A DNA stretch of 18,823 nt from an uncultured Ruminococcus sp. (GCA_902803585.1 CADCQO010000051.1:1-18823); one strand, 5' to 3'. Positions 1-8,660 are shown, numbered from the stretch's first letter. Translations and numbers: made by a program. Notes: generated from the letters alone by a model not told the origin.

Positions 1-94
1 GATTGAATGTCGAAAATGGACACGAGGAACAAGGAATGGAACATAAAAGTTGTTTTTATAACTTTTTATAAGTTTTCAGTAACGGTAAGAAACA

Positions 95-859
95 ATGTAT
101 GCAAAAAGAATTATTCCCTGTCTGGATGTAAAAGGCGGGCGGGTTGTCAAAGGAACGAGTTTTGTTAATTTGCGGGATGCGGGTGACCCCGTAGAATGTG
201 CTAAGCTGTATGACAAAGAAGGTGCAGACGAACTGGTACTGTTGGATATTACTGCGTCAAGCGATGCCCGTAATATCATGGTAGATATTGTTCGTGCGGT
301 GGCTGACAGCGTATTCATTCCCTTCACAGTAGGCGGCGGTATCCGTACAGTAGAAGACTTTACAGCAATATTGAGAGCAGGTGCAGACAAGGTTTCTGTT
401 AATTCGGCGGCTGTACACCGACCTGAAATCATTAACGAAGCAGCCTATAAATTTGGCAGTCAATGCGTTGTTACAGCCATTGATGCCAAACGCCGTGAAG
501 ATGGAAGCGGTTGGGACGTATTCATTAACGGCGGACGAATCAATACCGGCAAAGATGTATTAAAATGGGCAATTGAGGCTGAAAAGCGTGGAGCAGGTGA
601 GATTTTGCTCACCAGTATGGATTGCGACGGTGTAAAAAATGGTTATGATCTCGCATTGACAAAAGCTGTTTCTGAAAATGTTGGTGTTCCTGTTATTGCA
701 TCAGGCGGTGCAGGTCAGTTATCGCATTTCTATGATGCGTTTACAGAAGGAAAAGCAGATGCAGTGTTGGCTGCCTCTTTGTTCCACTTTGGAGAAATCT
801 CTATTGGTGAATTGAAGCGATATCTGGACGAAAAGAATATTCCCGTCAGAAAAGTCTGA
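95..859 (+). CDS. hisF: Imidazole glycerol phosphate synthase cyclase subunit HisF
   Basis: HisF is the cyclase half of the cytosolic HisF-HisH complex. It uses ammonia from HisH to convert PRFAR into imidazole glycerol phosphate and AICAR in histidine biosynthesis. The 254-residue product has the full family length and starts with the typical MYAKRIIPCLDVKGGRVVKG block. The two catalytic aspartates fall at the expected places (D11 and D130, the latter in VVTAID). The phosphate-binding loops TVGGGIR (residues 78-84) and ASGGAG near residue 205 are also visible. The start is the ATG of MYAKR; the upstream ribosome site (GGTAAG) is weak. Gene order suggests the last or near-last gene of a his operon entering from the left, but no other his gene is visible. 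A strong hairpin follows the stop by seven bases. Confidence 0.97.
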   Translation: MYAKRIIPCLDVKGGRVVKGTSFVNLRDAGDPVECAKLYDKEGADELVLLDITASSDARNIMVDIVRAVADSVFIPFTVGGGIRTVEDFTAILRAGADKVSVNSAAVHRPEIINEAAYKFGSQCVVTAIDAKRREDGSGWDVFINGGRINTGKDVLKWAIEAEKRGAGEILLTSMDCDGVKNGYDLALTKAVSENVGVPVIASGGAGQLSHFYDAFTEGKADAVLAASLFHFGEISIGELKRYLDEKNIPVRKV

Positions 860-866
860 CAATAAA

Positions 867-911
867 GCTCCCCTGTAACAGATCATAAAGTAAAATCTGT
901 TGCAGGGGAGC
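867..911. terminator. Long hairpin after hisF, probable terminator
   Basis: Positions 867-883 and 895-911 form a 17-bp stem with a single non-Watson-Crick position, around an 11-base A/T-rich loop. It begins seven bases after the hisF stop. There is no clear T-run after it on the plus strand, so it may act as a weak intrinsic terminator or as an mRNA 3' end stabiliser. Confidence 0.6.
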
Positions 912-916
912 ACGCT

Positions 917-1102
917 TTAGGAATGTTTAAGTTTGTACCATGCTGGCACATCAGCACAAATACTTTGCAGATGATCCTGCATCTTATACAAATGACCGCA
1001 GCAGAATTTCCTGATAAAACACTGCATAATGTCATTTTCAACAAAATCACTTGAAATTTTTTTATGTGGACGCTCTGTATATTGCCATTTAAAGTACTGC
1101 AT
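917..1102 (-). CDS. Possible small protein of about 61 residues, unknown
   Basis: This open frame lies in the gap between hisF and sbcC and is read on the minus strand, starting from an ATG at 1102 or a TTG at 1108. The composition looks protein-like (residues such as MQYFKWQY near the start and DHLQSICADVPAWYKLK near the end, with several Cys and Trp). However, no good Shine-Dalgarno sequence precedes either start and no convincing promoter is seen. I do not recognise a family. It could be a genuine small protein, the eroded end of a larger gene, or chance. It is the only candidate content of the 912-1196 interval. Confidence 0.25.
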   Translation of the reverse strand: MQYFKWQYTERPHKKISSDFVENDIMQCFIRKFCCGHLYKMQDHLQSICADVPAWYKLKHS

Positions 1103-1196
1103 TGTCAATCTGACTGTGATATAATCAGAATAGATTTTTCACAATGCAGGTGATTATTTTTAAAAAAGTGAATGTAGCGCACATCAAATCTGATTC

Positions 1197-4058
1197 TCAG
1201 GAAGTACAGTCCATTGCAGCCCATTCCCTTGCAACTGCTAAAACCTCGCACGAAGTGTGTGAATAGGAATTCTCAATACGAACGTGACTATTGCCGCTCG
1301 TATCTTTTGTTACAACAAGACGGTTGGTAATTCTGGATTTTAAATCTTCAACATGAGAAATGATACCAATCAGGCAATTTCCCTGCTGACTTAAATCTTC
1401 GAAAACTTGATAAGCATTTTCAAGAGATTTCTCATCTAATGTACCAAAGCCTTCGTCAATAAACATCGTTTCCAGATGTACACCTCCGACAGTTGACTGA
1501 ATAACATCTGAAAATCCAAGTGCTAAGGACAAAGATGCCATAAATGATTCACCGCCCGACAAAGAACGGACACTGCGGTTTGTAATACTGTCATGATCCA
1601 GAACATCAATATCCAAACCGCTTTTGCCACGTTTCTCTAACGCTCTTTCAGAACGGCGGAATTCATATTTACCGTTGCTCATCTTCATCAAACGAAGATT
1701 TGCGAGAGATAAGATACTGTCAAAGTATCTTGCCTGTGCAAAAACCTCTAATGTCACTTTGTCTTTACCGCCTGTCAGCTTACCGTTGGCAGTATTGCTC
1801 AGTTCGCTGATTTGCACATACAGTTTCTCAAGTTCCTGCTGACGTTCTACATGCTGGGTCAGATAATCCTGAATCCACTTGTTATTACGGATACGCATTT
1901 TTAAATCAGAAATTGCCTGACGGCGGGTAATATTTGCATTTGTCAGATTGCTTGTTTCGTTTGTCAATTCTGCTATGGTTTCTGTTTCAGATACTTCATT
2001 AACCTGACCAAAGCTTTTTAATGCAGCTTGTTGTGCTTGTATCATACTTCTACAATCATTCAATGCTTTTTCAGCTGATTTATATGCCTGTTGCAGTGCA
2101 ATTTTTGTTTGCGAAAGTTTCTGTATCGTGCTGTTCAGTTCGCTTTTATTGCTAAAGGGCAAGGATTTTTCTAAAGAGTCAATGTTTTCTTTTATACCAG
2201 CTCTTCTCTGTTCCAGTACAGCACAATCCGTTCTCAGACTTTCCACTTCTGTCCTCAGTGTATCTCCGTCCTTTTCTATCTTGGATAAACGTATGTTTAT
2301 TGCTTCTCTGCGGTTTTTCTGTGCCTCATACTGATCGATTTGTGCCTTATTCGCTTCTATTTTTTTCTTGAGAGCGATACCTGCTGCTTCAACGCTTGCA
2401 TACAGTTCTTCCGGCGTTTTGACTTCCTGATACAATTCCAGAGCAGCAGACTTTATGGCTTTTTGATATTGATCACATACTGCCTTAGCACGACTGCATT
2501 CTGCAGCTGACTGACTGACTTTTTCAGAAGCTTTATCGGCTTCCTGCATTGCTTCGTTTACCTGTTCTTTGGTAGGAGCATTTTCTGTTTTACAAGCAAT
2601 ATGAGGGTGTTCTGATGACCCACAAACCGGACAGGGCATATTTGGCTGGAGAGTTGCCGCAATGATACCTGCCTGTTCATCCAAAAATGCCATATTCAGT
2701 TGGACTGATAACTGTTGTTTGGCTTCAAAGTCACTTCTATCGGCAGTATATTGAGTAAGAGCGCAGTTGTAATCCTTAACGCTCTTCTGATAGCTTTTTA
2801 AATCACGCAGAATTTCACGGTAGCGGGAGATTTTTGTATTGTACTCTGCATTTTCCCGTTTCAATTTTTCGGATAAGACATCAACATCCTGCAGACTTTC
2901 CCGTTCTGTTTTTAGTTCAGATAAAAGTTTCTGCATTTCCGCGAGTCTTTTCGATTGTACAGCAATGCTTGTGTTTCCTGCGGTTATATTTTGAACGATA
3001 GATGCCAGCATTTTTTGGAGAGAATCAAGTTTTTCATAATCGGGTAGCTTTTCCTGTAAAACGTGAATCTGCCCCTCCAGTTCTGCCGCCTGTTCTTCAT
3101 TGTGCCTAATTGCTTCAAACTGCATTTCTGCTTCAGGAAGACGTTCCTGAGATTTTCTCAGATTTTCTTTTATTTCAAGGTACCTTCTGCGTGTTTTTTC
3201 ACGTTCTGTCGCCTCACCAATAGCAATATGCAGTTTTGAAATTTTTTCTTCGGTCTCCGTGAATAATTTTTCTATATCATGTACAGTCGACTGATCTTCT
3301 GTGATAATATCTGTAATTAACGCAATGCTTTTTTCGTAACCTGTAATGATTTCCTGATTTTCAGCAAACATAACGGCAAGTGCTTCGGAATAGATACTTT
3401 CCGGTGCACAAGTCACCCGATGAAGCTGTGACACCATACTGTTTGTCAATGTGAAATAATCATTCTTATATTGATCAGCTGTTGCTTTTAGTTCATCCTG
3501 CATCATGCTAAAACGCTCTGTATTAAAAATTGCCCGCAAAATCTCTGTTTTCTCAGACGTTTCAGCATTCAAGACACGCATAAAGGCTCCCTGTGCTATC
3601 ATTGACAGCTGTTTGAATTTTTTGCTGTCAATGCCAATAATTTCATCGATCCGGTTATCGTTTTTTCTCAATGTTTCAGTCGATGCTTCTTCACCATGAT
3701 AGGTTGTCAGGGTAGCAACAGCACTGCTTTTTACCGTACCGTTTCCTCGTTTAGCAGGACGTTCATATTCAGGACTTCTATATATTGTGTATTTCTTGCC
3801 CTTTGATGAAAATGTAAGCTCTACGAAGGTAGGTGTTTCCGGAAGAGCGTTTTTACTGCGGAACAACTTCGGGTCACGCAAATCACCGCTTGCCTCTCCA
3901 TACAAAGCATAAGAAATAGCATCAAAGATCGTGGTCTTGCCTGCACCTGTATCACCAGTAATCAGGTACAGCCCGCTTTTGCCGAATTTTGTGAAATCAA
4001 TTATCGTTTCGTCCAGATAGGAACAAAACGCAGACATTTTTAATTTTAATGGCAGCAT
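1197..4058 (-). CDS. sbcC: Nuclease SbcCD ATPase subunit SbcC
   Basis: SbcC is the SMC/Rad50-like ATPase that pairs with the SbcD nuclease to cut hairpins and protein-blocked DNA ends during replication and repair. The N-terminal lobe has a Walker A loop, GDTGAGKTT (about residues 35-43 from the chosen start). A long coiled coil follows, with the zinc hook CPVC in the middle (cysteines near residues 476 and 479). The C-terminal lobe has the ABC signature SLSGGES and a Walker B/D-loop region, MFIDEGFGTLDE. The start is the ATG at 4058 because GGGGGGTG lies just upstream; the frame extends to a GTG at 4073, inside that ribosome site. The product is about 953 residues, within family size. Its start overlaps the sbcD end by 13 bases, indicating translational coupling. 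Confidence 0.96.
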   Translation of the reverse strand: MLPLKLKMSAFCSYLDETIIDFTKFGKSGLYLITGDTGAGKTTIFDAISYALYGEASGDLRDPKLFRSKNALPETPTFVELTFSSKGKKYTIYRSPEYERPAKRGNGTVKSSAVATLTTYHGEEASTETLRKNDNRIDEIIGIDSKKFKQLSMIAQGAFMRVLNAETSEKTEILRAIFNTERFSMMQDELKATADQYKNDYFTLTNSMVSQLHRVTCAPESIYSEALAVMFAENQEIITGYEKSIALITDIITEDQSTVHDIEKLFTETEEKISKLHIAIGEATEREKTRRRYLEIKENLRKSQERLPEAEMQFEAIRHNEEQAAELEGQIHVLQEKLPDYEKLDSLQKMLASIVQNITAGNTSIAVQSKRLAEMQKLLSELKTERESLQDVDVLSEKLKRENAEYNTKISRYREILRDLKSYQKSVKDYNCALTQYTADRSDFEAKQQLSVQLNMAFLDEQAGIIAATLQPNMPCPVCGSSEHPHIACKTENAPTKEQVNEAMQEADKASEKVSQSAAECSRAKAVCDQYQKAIKSAALELYQEVKTPEELYASVEAAGIALKKKIEANKAQIDQYEAQKNRREAINIRLSKIEKDGDTLRTEVESLRTDCAVLEQRRAGIKENIDSLEKSLPFSNKSELNSTIQKLSQTKIALQQAYKSAEKALNDCRSMIQAQQAALKSFGQVNEVSETETIAELTNETSNLTNANITRRQAISDLKMRIRNNKWIQDYLTQHVERQQELEKLYVQISELSNTANGKLTGGKDKVTLEVFAQARYFDSILSLANLRLMKMSNGKYEFRRSERALEKRGKSGLDIDVLDHDSITNRSVRSLSGGESFMASLSLALGFSDVIQSTVGGVHLETMFIDEGFGTLDEKSLENAYQVFEDLSQQGNCLIGIISHVEDLKSRITNRLVVTKDTSGNSHVRIENSYSHTSCEVLAVAREWAAMDCTS

Positions 4059-5179
4059 ATGTTCACCCCCCACACTTTCTCTATAACTTTTTTCAATACA
4101 GACTGCTGCAGTTCAGTTAGTTGTGTATCAGGATGCTGCTGCAAAAAGAGATCAATAAATATTTCTTCAGGAGTCTTTTCTTCCTGTGCATTAGCCACAG
4201 AAAGCGCATCCGTTCCTGCTGCATCATTTTTTCTCCGGTATGAAACAGATATCAGGTTCGGATAAACCTGACGCAGACCTGTTGCTGCAAAGGAAACATC
4301 GTTTTCATTTGTCAATTCAGCATAGATATAATCCTCTGAGCCTTGTGCCACAGAAGTCAGCTGCTGGAAAGTGCCTGTAATTTTTCTCATATCGTGCTTT
4401 GGAAACAGTGGTACGGTTTCTATCTGTACATTTGATTTTTCACTCAGTGTCACAATGGTCATAGATTTTTTGTGTTCTATTTCCGAAAGAGAATATTTCA
4501 GTGGTGTGCCGCAGTAACGTATCTTTTCATTGCCGGCAGATTTAGGCGCATGTAAATGACCAAGAGCCGTATAATCGAAAATCTCATAAACGCATTTATC
4601 AACACAATCCGTATTTCCTACTGTCCTTTCCGAATCAAATGTTGAAGTATCTGCAACAAACTGATGTGACAGAATGACATTTCGCTCATCGGTATTGACC
4701 TGCATTTGTTCTATCACATAACGAAGCGCATCAGTATATTTTGTCAAAGTTTGTCCGAAAGCATTATTGACATCTATGGGCCGGATAAAAGGCAACAGAT
4801 AAAAATTGACTGGACCAAATCTATCATAAAGCTTTATAGGCGTTATAGCTTCAGAAACATTGGTTCCTATCCAGATCATGTTCTTTTTCATAACTCTGGC
4901 ACCAAAAGACAATCGTTCAGCAGAATCATGGTTGCCACTGATCATCAAAACAGGCAGTCCCATATCGGAGAATTTGCCAAGTATTTCGTCAAACAACAGT
5001 ATCGCATCCACAGGCGGTACGCTTTTATCATAGATATCCCCTGCCAGTAAAACTGCATCTACGGGATATTTACTCAGGTATGTAAAGATTTGTTCAAAAA
5101 TTTCTCTCTGCTCATCAAGCATTGACATTTCGCATACTTTCAGACCAAGATGTAAATCGGACAGATGTAATAACTTCAT
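4046..5179 (-). CDS. sbcD: Nuclease SbcCD catalytic subunit SbcD (Mre11-like)
   Basis: SbcD is the manganese-dependent nuclease of the SbcCD complex, equivalent to Mre11. The metallophosphoesterase motifs appear in order: SDLHLG (D8, H10), GDIYD (D48), GNHD (N83, H84, D85), SHQFV near residue 170 and GHLH further on. The 377-residue length is normal. The ATG is preceded by GAGGAG with good spacing. The gene lies upstream of sbcC and overlaps it by 13 bases, so the two form one operon read leftward from a promoter at 5211-5240. Confidence 0.96.
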   Translation of the reverse strand: MKLLHLSDLHLGLKVCEMSMLDEQREIFEQIFTYLSKYPVDAVLLAGDIYDKSVPPVDAILLFDEILGKFSDMGLPVLMISGNHDSAERLSFGARVMKKNMIWIGTNVSEAITPIKLYDRFGPVNFYLLPFIRPIDVNNAFGQTLTKYTDALRYVIEQMQVNTDERNVILSHQFVADTSTFDSERTVGNTDCVDKCVYEIFDYTALGHLHAPKSAGNEKIRYCGTPLKYSLSEIEHKKSMTIVTLSEKSNVQIETVPLFPKHDMRKITGTFQQLTSVAQGSEDYIYAELTNENDVSFAATGLRQVYPNLISVSYRRKNDAAGTDALSVANAQEEKTPEEIFIDLFLQQHPDTQLTELQQSVLKKVIEKVWGVNICCH

Positions 5180-5210
5180 TCTTTCAACTCCTCAAATAGT
5201 TTCTGAAATA

Positions 5211-5240
5211 ATTATATCACAAAGTATGTAATTGTTGCAA
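5211..5240 (-). promoter_or_regulatory. Promoter of sbcDC
   Basis: On the minus strand a TTGCAA -35 (5235-5240) and a TATAAT -10 (5211-5216) are 18 bases apart. A TG lies three bases upstream of the -10. They sit about 32 bases upstream of the sbcD start. Confidence 0.65.
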
Positions 5241-5312
5241 ATGTTTTTAAAAAATCATGTTGTTTTTCGACAATTTATCTGATTACTTATGGCATCTGCA
5301 TACCATATACAA

Positions 5313-5350
5313 AAAAGCTGATGAAATCTTGATCCGATCCATCAGCTTTT
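5313..5350. terminator. Intrinsic terminator of the azlCD operon
   Basis: AAAAGCTGATG (5313-5323) pairs perfectly with CATCAGCTTTT (5340-5350). The A and T flanks make it usable on both strands. On the minus strand it directly follows the small membrane-protein ORF ending at 5352, so it probably closes the azlC-azlD-small ORF operon. Confidence 0.8.
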
Positions 5351-5351
5351 C

Positions 5352-5495
5352 TTATTCAGTGATTTTTTTGACAGAGTGCAGACATACATGGCACAGATAA
5401 ACTATCTGCATAATAATCACGACTATCAATACACCAATCATAACCAGAAACACCTGACTGACATAAGTAAGTCTGCGGTCTTTTTCACAGTTCAT
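5352..5495 (-). CDS. Small single-helix membrane protein, third gene of azlCD operon
   Basis: This 47-residue ORF begins MNCEKDRRLTYVSQ. A run of about 20 hydrophobic residues follows (VFLVMIGVLIVVIIMQIVYL), then a Cys/His-containing tail ending SVKKITE. Its ATG lies one base after the azlD stop (TGA-G-ATG), so translation is probably coupled to azlD termination; no separate strong Shine-Dalgarno is seen. Its stop is two bases from an intrinsic terminator stem, which fixes it as the last gene of the unit. The basic N-terminus and single helix suggest an inner-membrane protein with its N-terminus inside. I recognise no family; a small accessory subunit of the AzlCD exporter is a reasonable inference only. 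Confidence 0.65.
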   Translation of the reverse strand: MNCEKDRRLTYVSQVFLVMIGVLIVVIIMQIVYLCHVCLHSVKKITE

Positions 5496-5496
5496 C

Positions 5497-5799
5497 TCAG
5501 AATGGTAAAAAATCAATACCGAATGCTGTCAGAGAAGCTGCAAGAGCCACGACAATGAGCGGTAAATTAAAATAAGCCAATATCAGAGCAACAACCGTTC
5601 CTGCAGCCGCTGTAATAAAATTGCCAGTGCTGTAGAAGATAGCAGGAATTGTCATAGCACTCAAAACAGCATAAGGAATGTAATGTAAAAAACTTCTTAC
5701 GAAAACAGACTTGATCTTTTTCTGAAAAAAAGCAAATGGCAGCATACGAATAAGATAAGTAACGCCTGCCATCACAAGAATGTACAGTGCTATGCTCAT
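5497..5799 (-). CDS. azlD: Branched-chain amino acid transport protein AzlD
   Basis: AzlD is the small membrane subunit that works with AzlC in export of branched-chain amino acids and analogues. The product from the chosen ATG is 100 residues, the normal size, starting MSIALYILVMAGVTYLIRMLPF. The TYLIRxLPF stretch and three to four hydrophobic segments are typical of the family. The start at 5799 is supported by GGAGAGGAG upstream and by the ATGA overlap with the azlC stop; the frame stays open a further 21 codons upstream but has no better start. The protein ends ...IDFLPF, with a small ORF following one base later. Confidence 0.92.
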   Translation of the reverse strand: MSIALYILVMAGVTYLIRMLPFAFFQKKIKSVFVRSFLHYIPYAVLSAMTIPAIFYSTGNFITAAAGTVVALILAYFNLPLIVVALAASLTAFGIDFLPF

Positions 5800-6500
5800 G
5801 CCTTTTTCTCCTCTCCGACAGGAAACAGCAAGGCTCCGATAAGCGAAGCAGCGATTCCACAAATAATGACAGTGAAGCCACCAGATATAAACGGCAGAAG
5901 ATACTTACAGATAGTACTAAGACCTGCCGAAACCATGATAACAAGAAGTACACTGAAACTTTTTTTGGCTGGTGGTATGATAATAGCCAGAAACATACCA
6001 TAAAGCATGATGCCAAAGGCAGAGATCAAATTAGAAGGCAGCAAAGTTCCTGCAGAAGCACCCAGAACAGTACCTGATGTCCATCCTGCTGTTGATACGA
6101 TAATGATACCATACATATACATTGGCTTGATTGGCTCTTTTCTGGTGGCACAGACTGCAAAAATTTCGTCTGTGATGCCATAAGCCGCTATCAAGCGGTG
6201 ACGAAGCCTGAAGCTTTTGTCAAGATTCTGAGAAAGGGAAATTGCCATCAACGCATAGCGCATATTGATGATAAGCTGTACAAGAGCCATTTCCAGAAGA
6301 GAACCGTTTGCTGCGATGATTGATACCCCCTGTGCCTGACCCGCTGAAGTAAGATTGGTCAGGGAGATAATAAACGAATTCAACACAGAAATTCCCAGAC
6401 CAACAGCAGTAATACCAAAACCAAAGGATACCGACAAATAACCGAGTGCAATTGGTATGCCGTCTTTCATTCCAGAAAGCAACAAAGATTGTTTTTTCAT
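5796..6500 (-). CDS. azlC: Branched-chain amino acid exporter large subunit AzlC
   Basis: AzlC is the large polytopic membrane subunit of the AzlCD exporter, affecting efflux of branched-chain amino acids and toxic analogues. The 234-residue product has the family's N-terminal pattern (GMKDGIPIALGYLSVSFGFG), a conserved NMRYALMA segment near residue 80, ITDEIFAV near residue 109, and several further hydrophobic helices. The ATG is preceded by GGGGAT. It overlaps azlD by four bases (ATGA). Upstream, two very short ORFs end one after the other into this start codon, and a good promoter lies at 6632-6660, so expression may involve translation of the leader. Confidence 0.93.
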   Translation of the reverse strand: MKKQSLLLSGMKDGIPIALGYLSVSFGFGITAVGLGISVLNSFIISLTNLTSAGQAQGVSIIAANGSLLEMALVQLIINMRYALMAISLSQNLDKSFRLRHRLIAAYGITDEIFAVCATRKEPIKPMYMYGIIIVSTAGWTSGTVLGASAGTLLPSNLISAFGIMLYGMFLAIIIPPAKKSFSVLLVIMVSAGLSTICKYLLPFISGGFTVIICGIAASLIGALLFPVGEEKKA

Positions 6501-6597
6501 TGTATAATCCCCAATACGATATATAATTTTTTCATCGGGTTGTTCTCACACAGTTATACAACTTCAGGAAAGTGCAATCCGATATTTTTGCAAACAA
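6497..6597 (-). other. Leader with two overlapping mini-ORFs upstream of azlC
   Basis: Downstream of the azlC promoter, AAAGGAG (6602-6608) precedes a TTG-started 21-codon ORF (6532-6597) by four bases. Its TGA overlaps the ATG of a 12-codon ORF (6497-6535, MKKLYIVLGIIQ), whose TGA in turn overlaps the azlC ATG (ATGA in both cases). Half of the residues in the second peptide are Leu, Ile or Val, the substrates of the exporter. The chain of ATGA overlaps suggests coupled translation. The ORFs are so short that chance is a real alternative. Confidence 0.4.
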
Positions 6598-6631
6598 TAT
6601 TCTCCTTTCAAAATTTATTTCAAACACTAAA

Positions 6632-6660
6632 ATTCTATCATAATAGTATAACATAGTCAA
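6632..6660 (-). promoter_or_regulatory. Promoter of azlC operon
   Basis: On the minus strand TTGACT (6655-6660) and TAGAAT (6632-6637) are exactly 17 bases apart. Within the 6501-6857 gene-free interval this is the clearest promoter. The rest of that interval holds the mini-ORF leader, an imperfect hairpin (6709-6740), and a perfect 12-bp palindrome ATGAAATTTCAT (6769-6780) of unknown role. Confidence 0.65.
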
Positions 6661-6708
6661 ATGACTTTTTTGTTATTTTAATTATTCAGCTCCAGTAAGC
6701 AAACAATT

Positions 6709-6740
6709 GACCGGATATTCTCTTGAGGAATAATCCGGTC
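6709..6740 (-). terminator. Imperfect hairpin, possible terminator of the serine hydrolase gene
   Basis: GACCGGAT (6709-6716) pairs with ATCCGGTC (6733-6740), with further partial pairing inside. It lies about 120 bases after the serine hydrolase stop. The following minus-strand sequence is only mildly T-rich, so the terminator call is tentative. Confidence 0.4.
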
Positions 6741-6857
6741 GATCTGCTATGTAGGATTCAAAATAAAAATGAAATTTCATCAGAACTGGTCTGTCATATC
6801 ACATATTCCCGTCACCTGCACTTCACACAGAAACGGAAAATCTCCTGCCCTTTCAGA

Positions 6858-8660
6858 TTAAATCATCCAGAACATATACAATTGCCAGTAAAGAACATTA
6901 TAGATAACCACAGCCATCATCAGGACAGTAAAACAGTTGTATATTCTGCGTTTAATGGTCATAGAGCTGATAAATATTCTGATACAGCCAATCAACAATA
7001 TCACCGCCATCAAAGCCGCCAGAACCAGATAGGATATTGACCATATCCGATACGCATGAATACTCCAGTACGCTTCATCTGAGATACTCCAAGCACATGG
7101 CGCTAAAAGAAAAAATGACAGGAGGATTGTCAGGCAGCTAACAGCCGACCACTTTCCTAACGGAATAGTGTTTTCCTGCGCTTTTGCCTTTCGGATAATC
7201 ATTCTGACCAGCTTTGTCAACAATCCGACAGCAGCAAACATCAGAGCAGTAATCCACAATATGACAGGAATGTACATGGCTGCCTTTTCTTGACTGTTTA
7301 ATATAGGATAGTCGTAACTGCCCGTACAAAGCTTGTCTATTTCGTTGGTTGTCTGACGTACGCAGATAAAATTTTGAAAAACATCTTCTGTTACATCTGT
7401 TAAAGCAGCAAGCGATAACAATTTGAAAGGACCGTTCAGCATTGTTGGTGTCATCATGATCGTACCGTTCACACCGTCATGTCTGTCAGCAACGGTCTTT
7501 CCCATAATGAGTTTCACCATTTTATTGCAGAATGCGGATTCGCCTATCTGATTTGTCAGAACAACCATTCCCACGCCAGTTTCCATATCGAATTCCAGCT
7601 CACTAGTGCAGGAAGAGGTATTTCCTCCATGCCCTACTACATTGTTTCCGAAAACCATTCGCCAAAATCCATGACAATTGGAAGGAATATCAGAATCACC
7701 AAAGTAAGCAGTAGTTGTCAGCATTTCCTGATAGGTAGCTTTATTCTGAAAGAGAATAGTTTCAGGGTCAGCCAATGCCCTGGCGTAAATGGTAAGGTCA
7801 TTGATGTCAGACGTACACATTCCCGCAGGATATGCAAGAATATAAAGGTAACAGTCGCCTGCATTTGTACCGTCTCTTGTATAGGATTGAAGAACTTTAC
7901 GATTTTCCGCTACTTTGGGATTATCGCTCAGATCCGGAAGCAACGCACTGTTCTGCATACCAAGCGGCTCAAAAATATGTTTCCGCACATAGGAGGCATA
8001 GGATTCTCCGCTGATGCACTCGATAATATATCCTGCAAGCGCTGCTCCCCAGTTGCTGTAAGCGGCAATCGTTCCTGGTTCAAAGGATTGAACAGGCTGA
8101 TAAGTTTCCAGAAACTCTTTCAGAGAAATAATCTTATCCTTGTCAGGGGTTTCCAACTGAAAAAGCATCTGGTCAAAACCCGCTGTATGGTTCATAAGGT
8201 GCAGCATGGTGATAGGCTTGTCGTAGCGCAGATGAGTAAGAAAACCTGTAGGAAGATAGTCCCGTATATCTCTGTTCAAGTCAAGTTTTCCTTGTTCTTT
8301 GAGCTGCATGGCGCTGACCCAGATAAGTGTTTTGCTGATACTGCCCCAATCAAAAACCTGACTATCTGTAACACTGATCTTTTTTTCCTTGTCAGCATAA
8401 CCGAAGGTATCTGCAAATATGATACCTTCCCGGTCAAAAATTGCTGTTGCCATACCTGCTGCAGTCTTCTCGTGCTCTTTCCAAAAATTTCTGACAGTGT
8501 TTTCAACCTCACTACGGGAAAGTCCCGAAGGCATGGTGTCCTGTTGTTTTGCTTCTGCTGGAACAGCACATGGCAGCAGCACCAGCAGTATTGCCATCAT
8601 GAAAAGAAAAAGTCTTATTCCGGCTTTGCTGCCGGCAGTCGTTTTTGGCAGTATTTTCAT
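6858..8660 (-). CDS. Membrane-anchored beta-lactamase-family (class C) serine hydrolase
   Basis: This is a serine beta-lactamase/D-Ala-D-Ala peptidase-fold hydrolase, a broad family including PBP4*-like esterases and peptidases; the substrate cannot be read from sequence. A basic N-terminus plus hydrophobic segment ending near VPAEAK (about residue 38) looks like a signal peptide. The catalytic triad motifs follow: SISK (S107, K110), YSN (Y201) and HGG (H344-G346). After roughly residue 455, four hydrophobic segments separated by basic patches give a membrane-bound C-terminal part, so the enzyme domain should face outside. The 600-residue length fits the membrane-anchored subgroup. The ATG is preceded by GGGAGAA. 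It is a single-gene unit with a perfect consensus promoter upstream. Confidence 0.85.
   Translation of the reverse strand: MKILPKTTAGSKAGIRLFLFMMAILLVLLPCAVPAEAKQQDTMPSGLSRSEVENTVRNFWKEHEKTAAGMATAIFDREGIIFADTFGYADKEKKISVTDSQVFDWGSISKTLIWVSAMQLKEQGKLDLNRDIRDYLPTGFLTHLRYDKPITMLHLMNHTAGFDQMLFQLETPDKDKIISLKEFLETYQPVQSFEPGTIAAYSNWGAALAGYIIECISGESYASYVRKHIFEPLGMQNSALLPDLSDNPKVAENRKVLQSYTRDGTNAGDCYLYILAYPAGMCTSDINDLTIYARALADPETILFQNKATYQEMLTTTAYFGDSDIPSNCHGFWRMVFGNNVVGHGGNTSSCTSELEFDMETGVGMVVLTNQIGESAFCNKMVKLIMGKTVADRHDGVNGTIMMTPTMLNGPFKLLSLAALTDVTEDVFQNFICVRQTTNEIDKLCTGSYDYPILNSQEKAAMYIPVILWITALMFAAVGLLTKLVRMIIRKAKAQENTIPLGKWSAVSCLTILLSFFLLAPCAWSISDEAYWSIHAYRIWSISYLVLAALMAVILLIGCIRIFISSMTIKRRIYNCFTVLMMAVVIYNVLYWQLYMFWMI

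Noticed and set aside
3..71. Open frame entering from the left edge, possible 3' end of a gene before hisF
   Set aside because: Only about 22 codons are visible, they do not resemble hisA or hisH ends, and the stretch is very A/T-rich with overlapping AAAAGTT/AACTTTT repeats. It is too little to call.
1102..1125. Plus-strand promoter with TTGTCA and TATAAT
   Set aside because: The spacer is only 12 bases, too short for a sigma-A promoter, and no gene follows on that strand.
5567..6016. 149-codon minus-strand frame across the azlC/azlD junction
   Set aside because: It is an alternative frame of two well-supported overlapping membrane-protein genes and has no ribosome site or family features.
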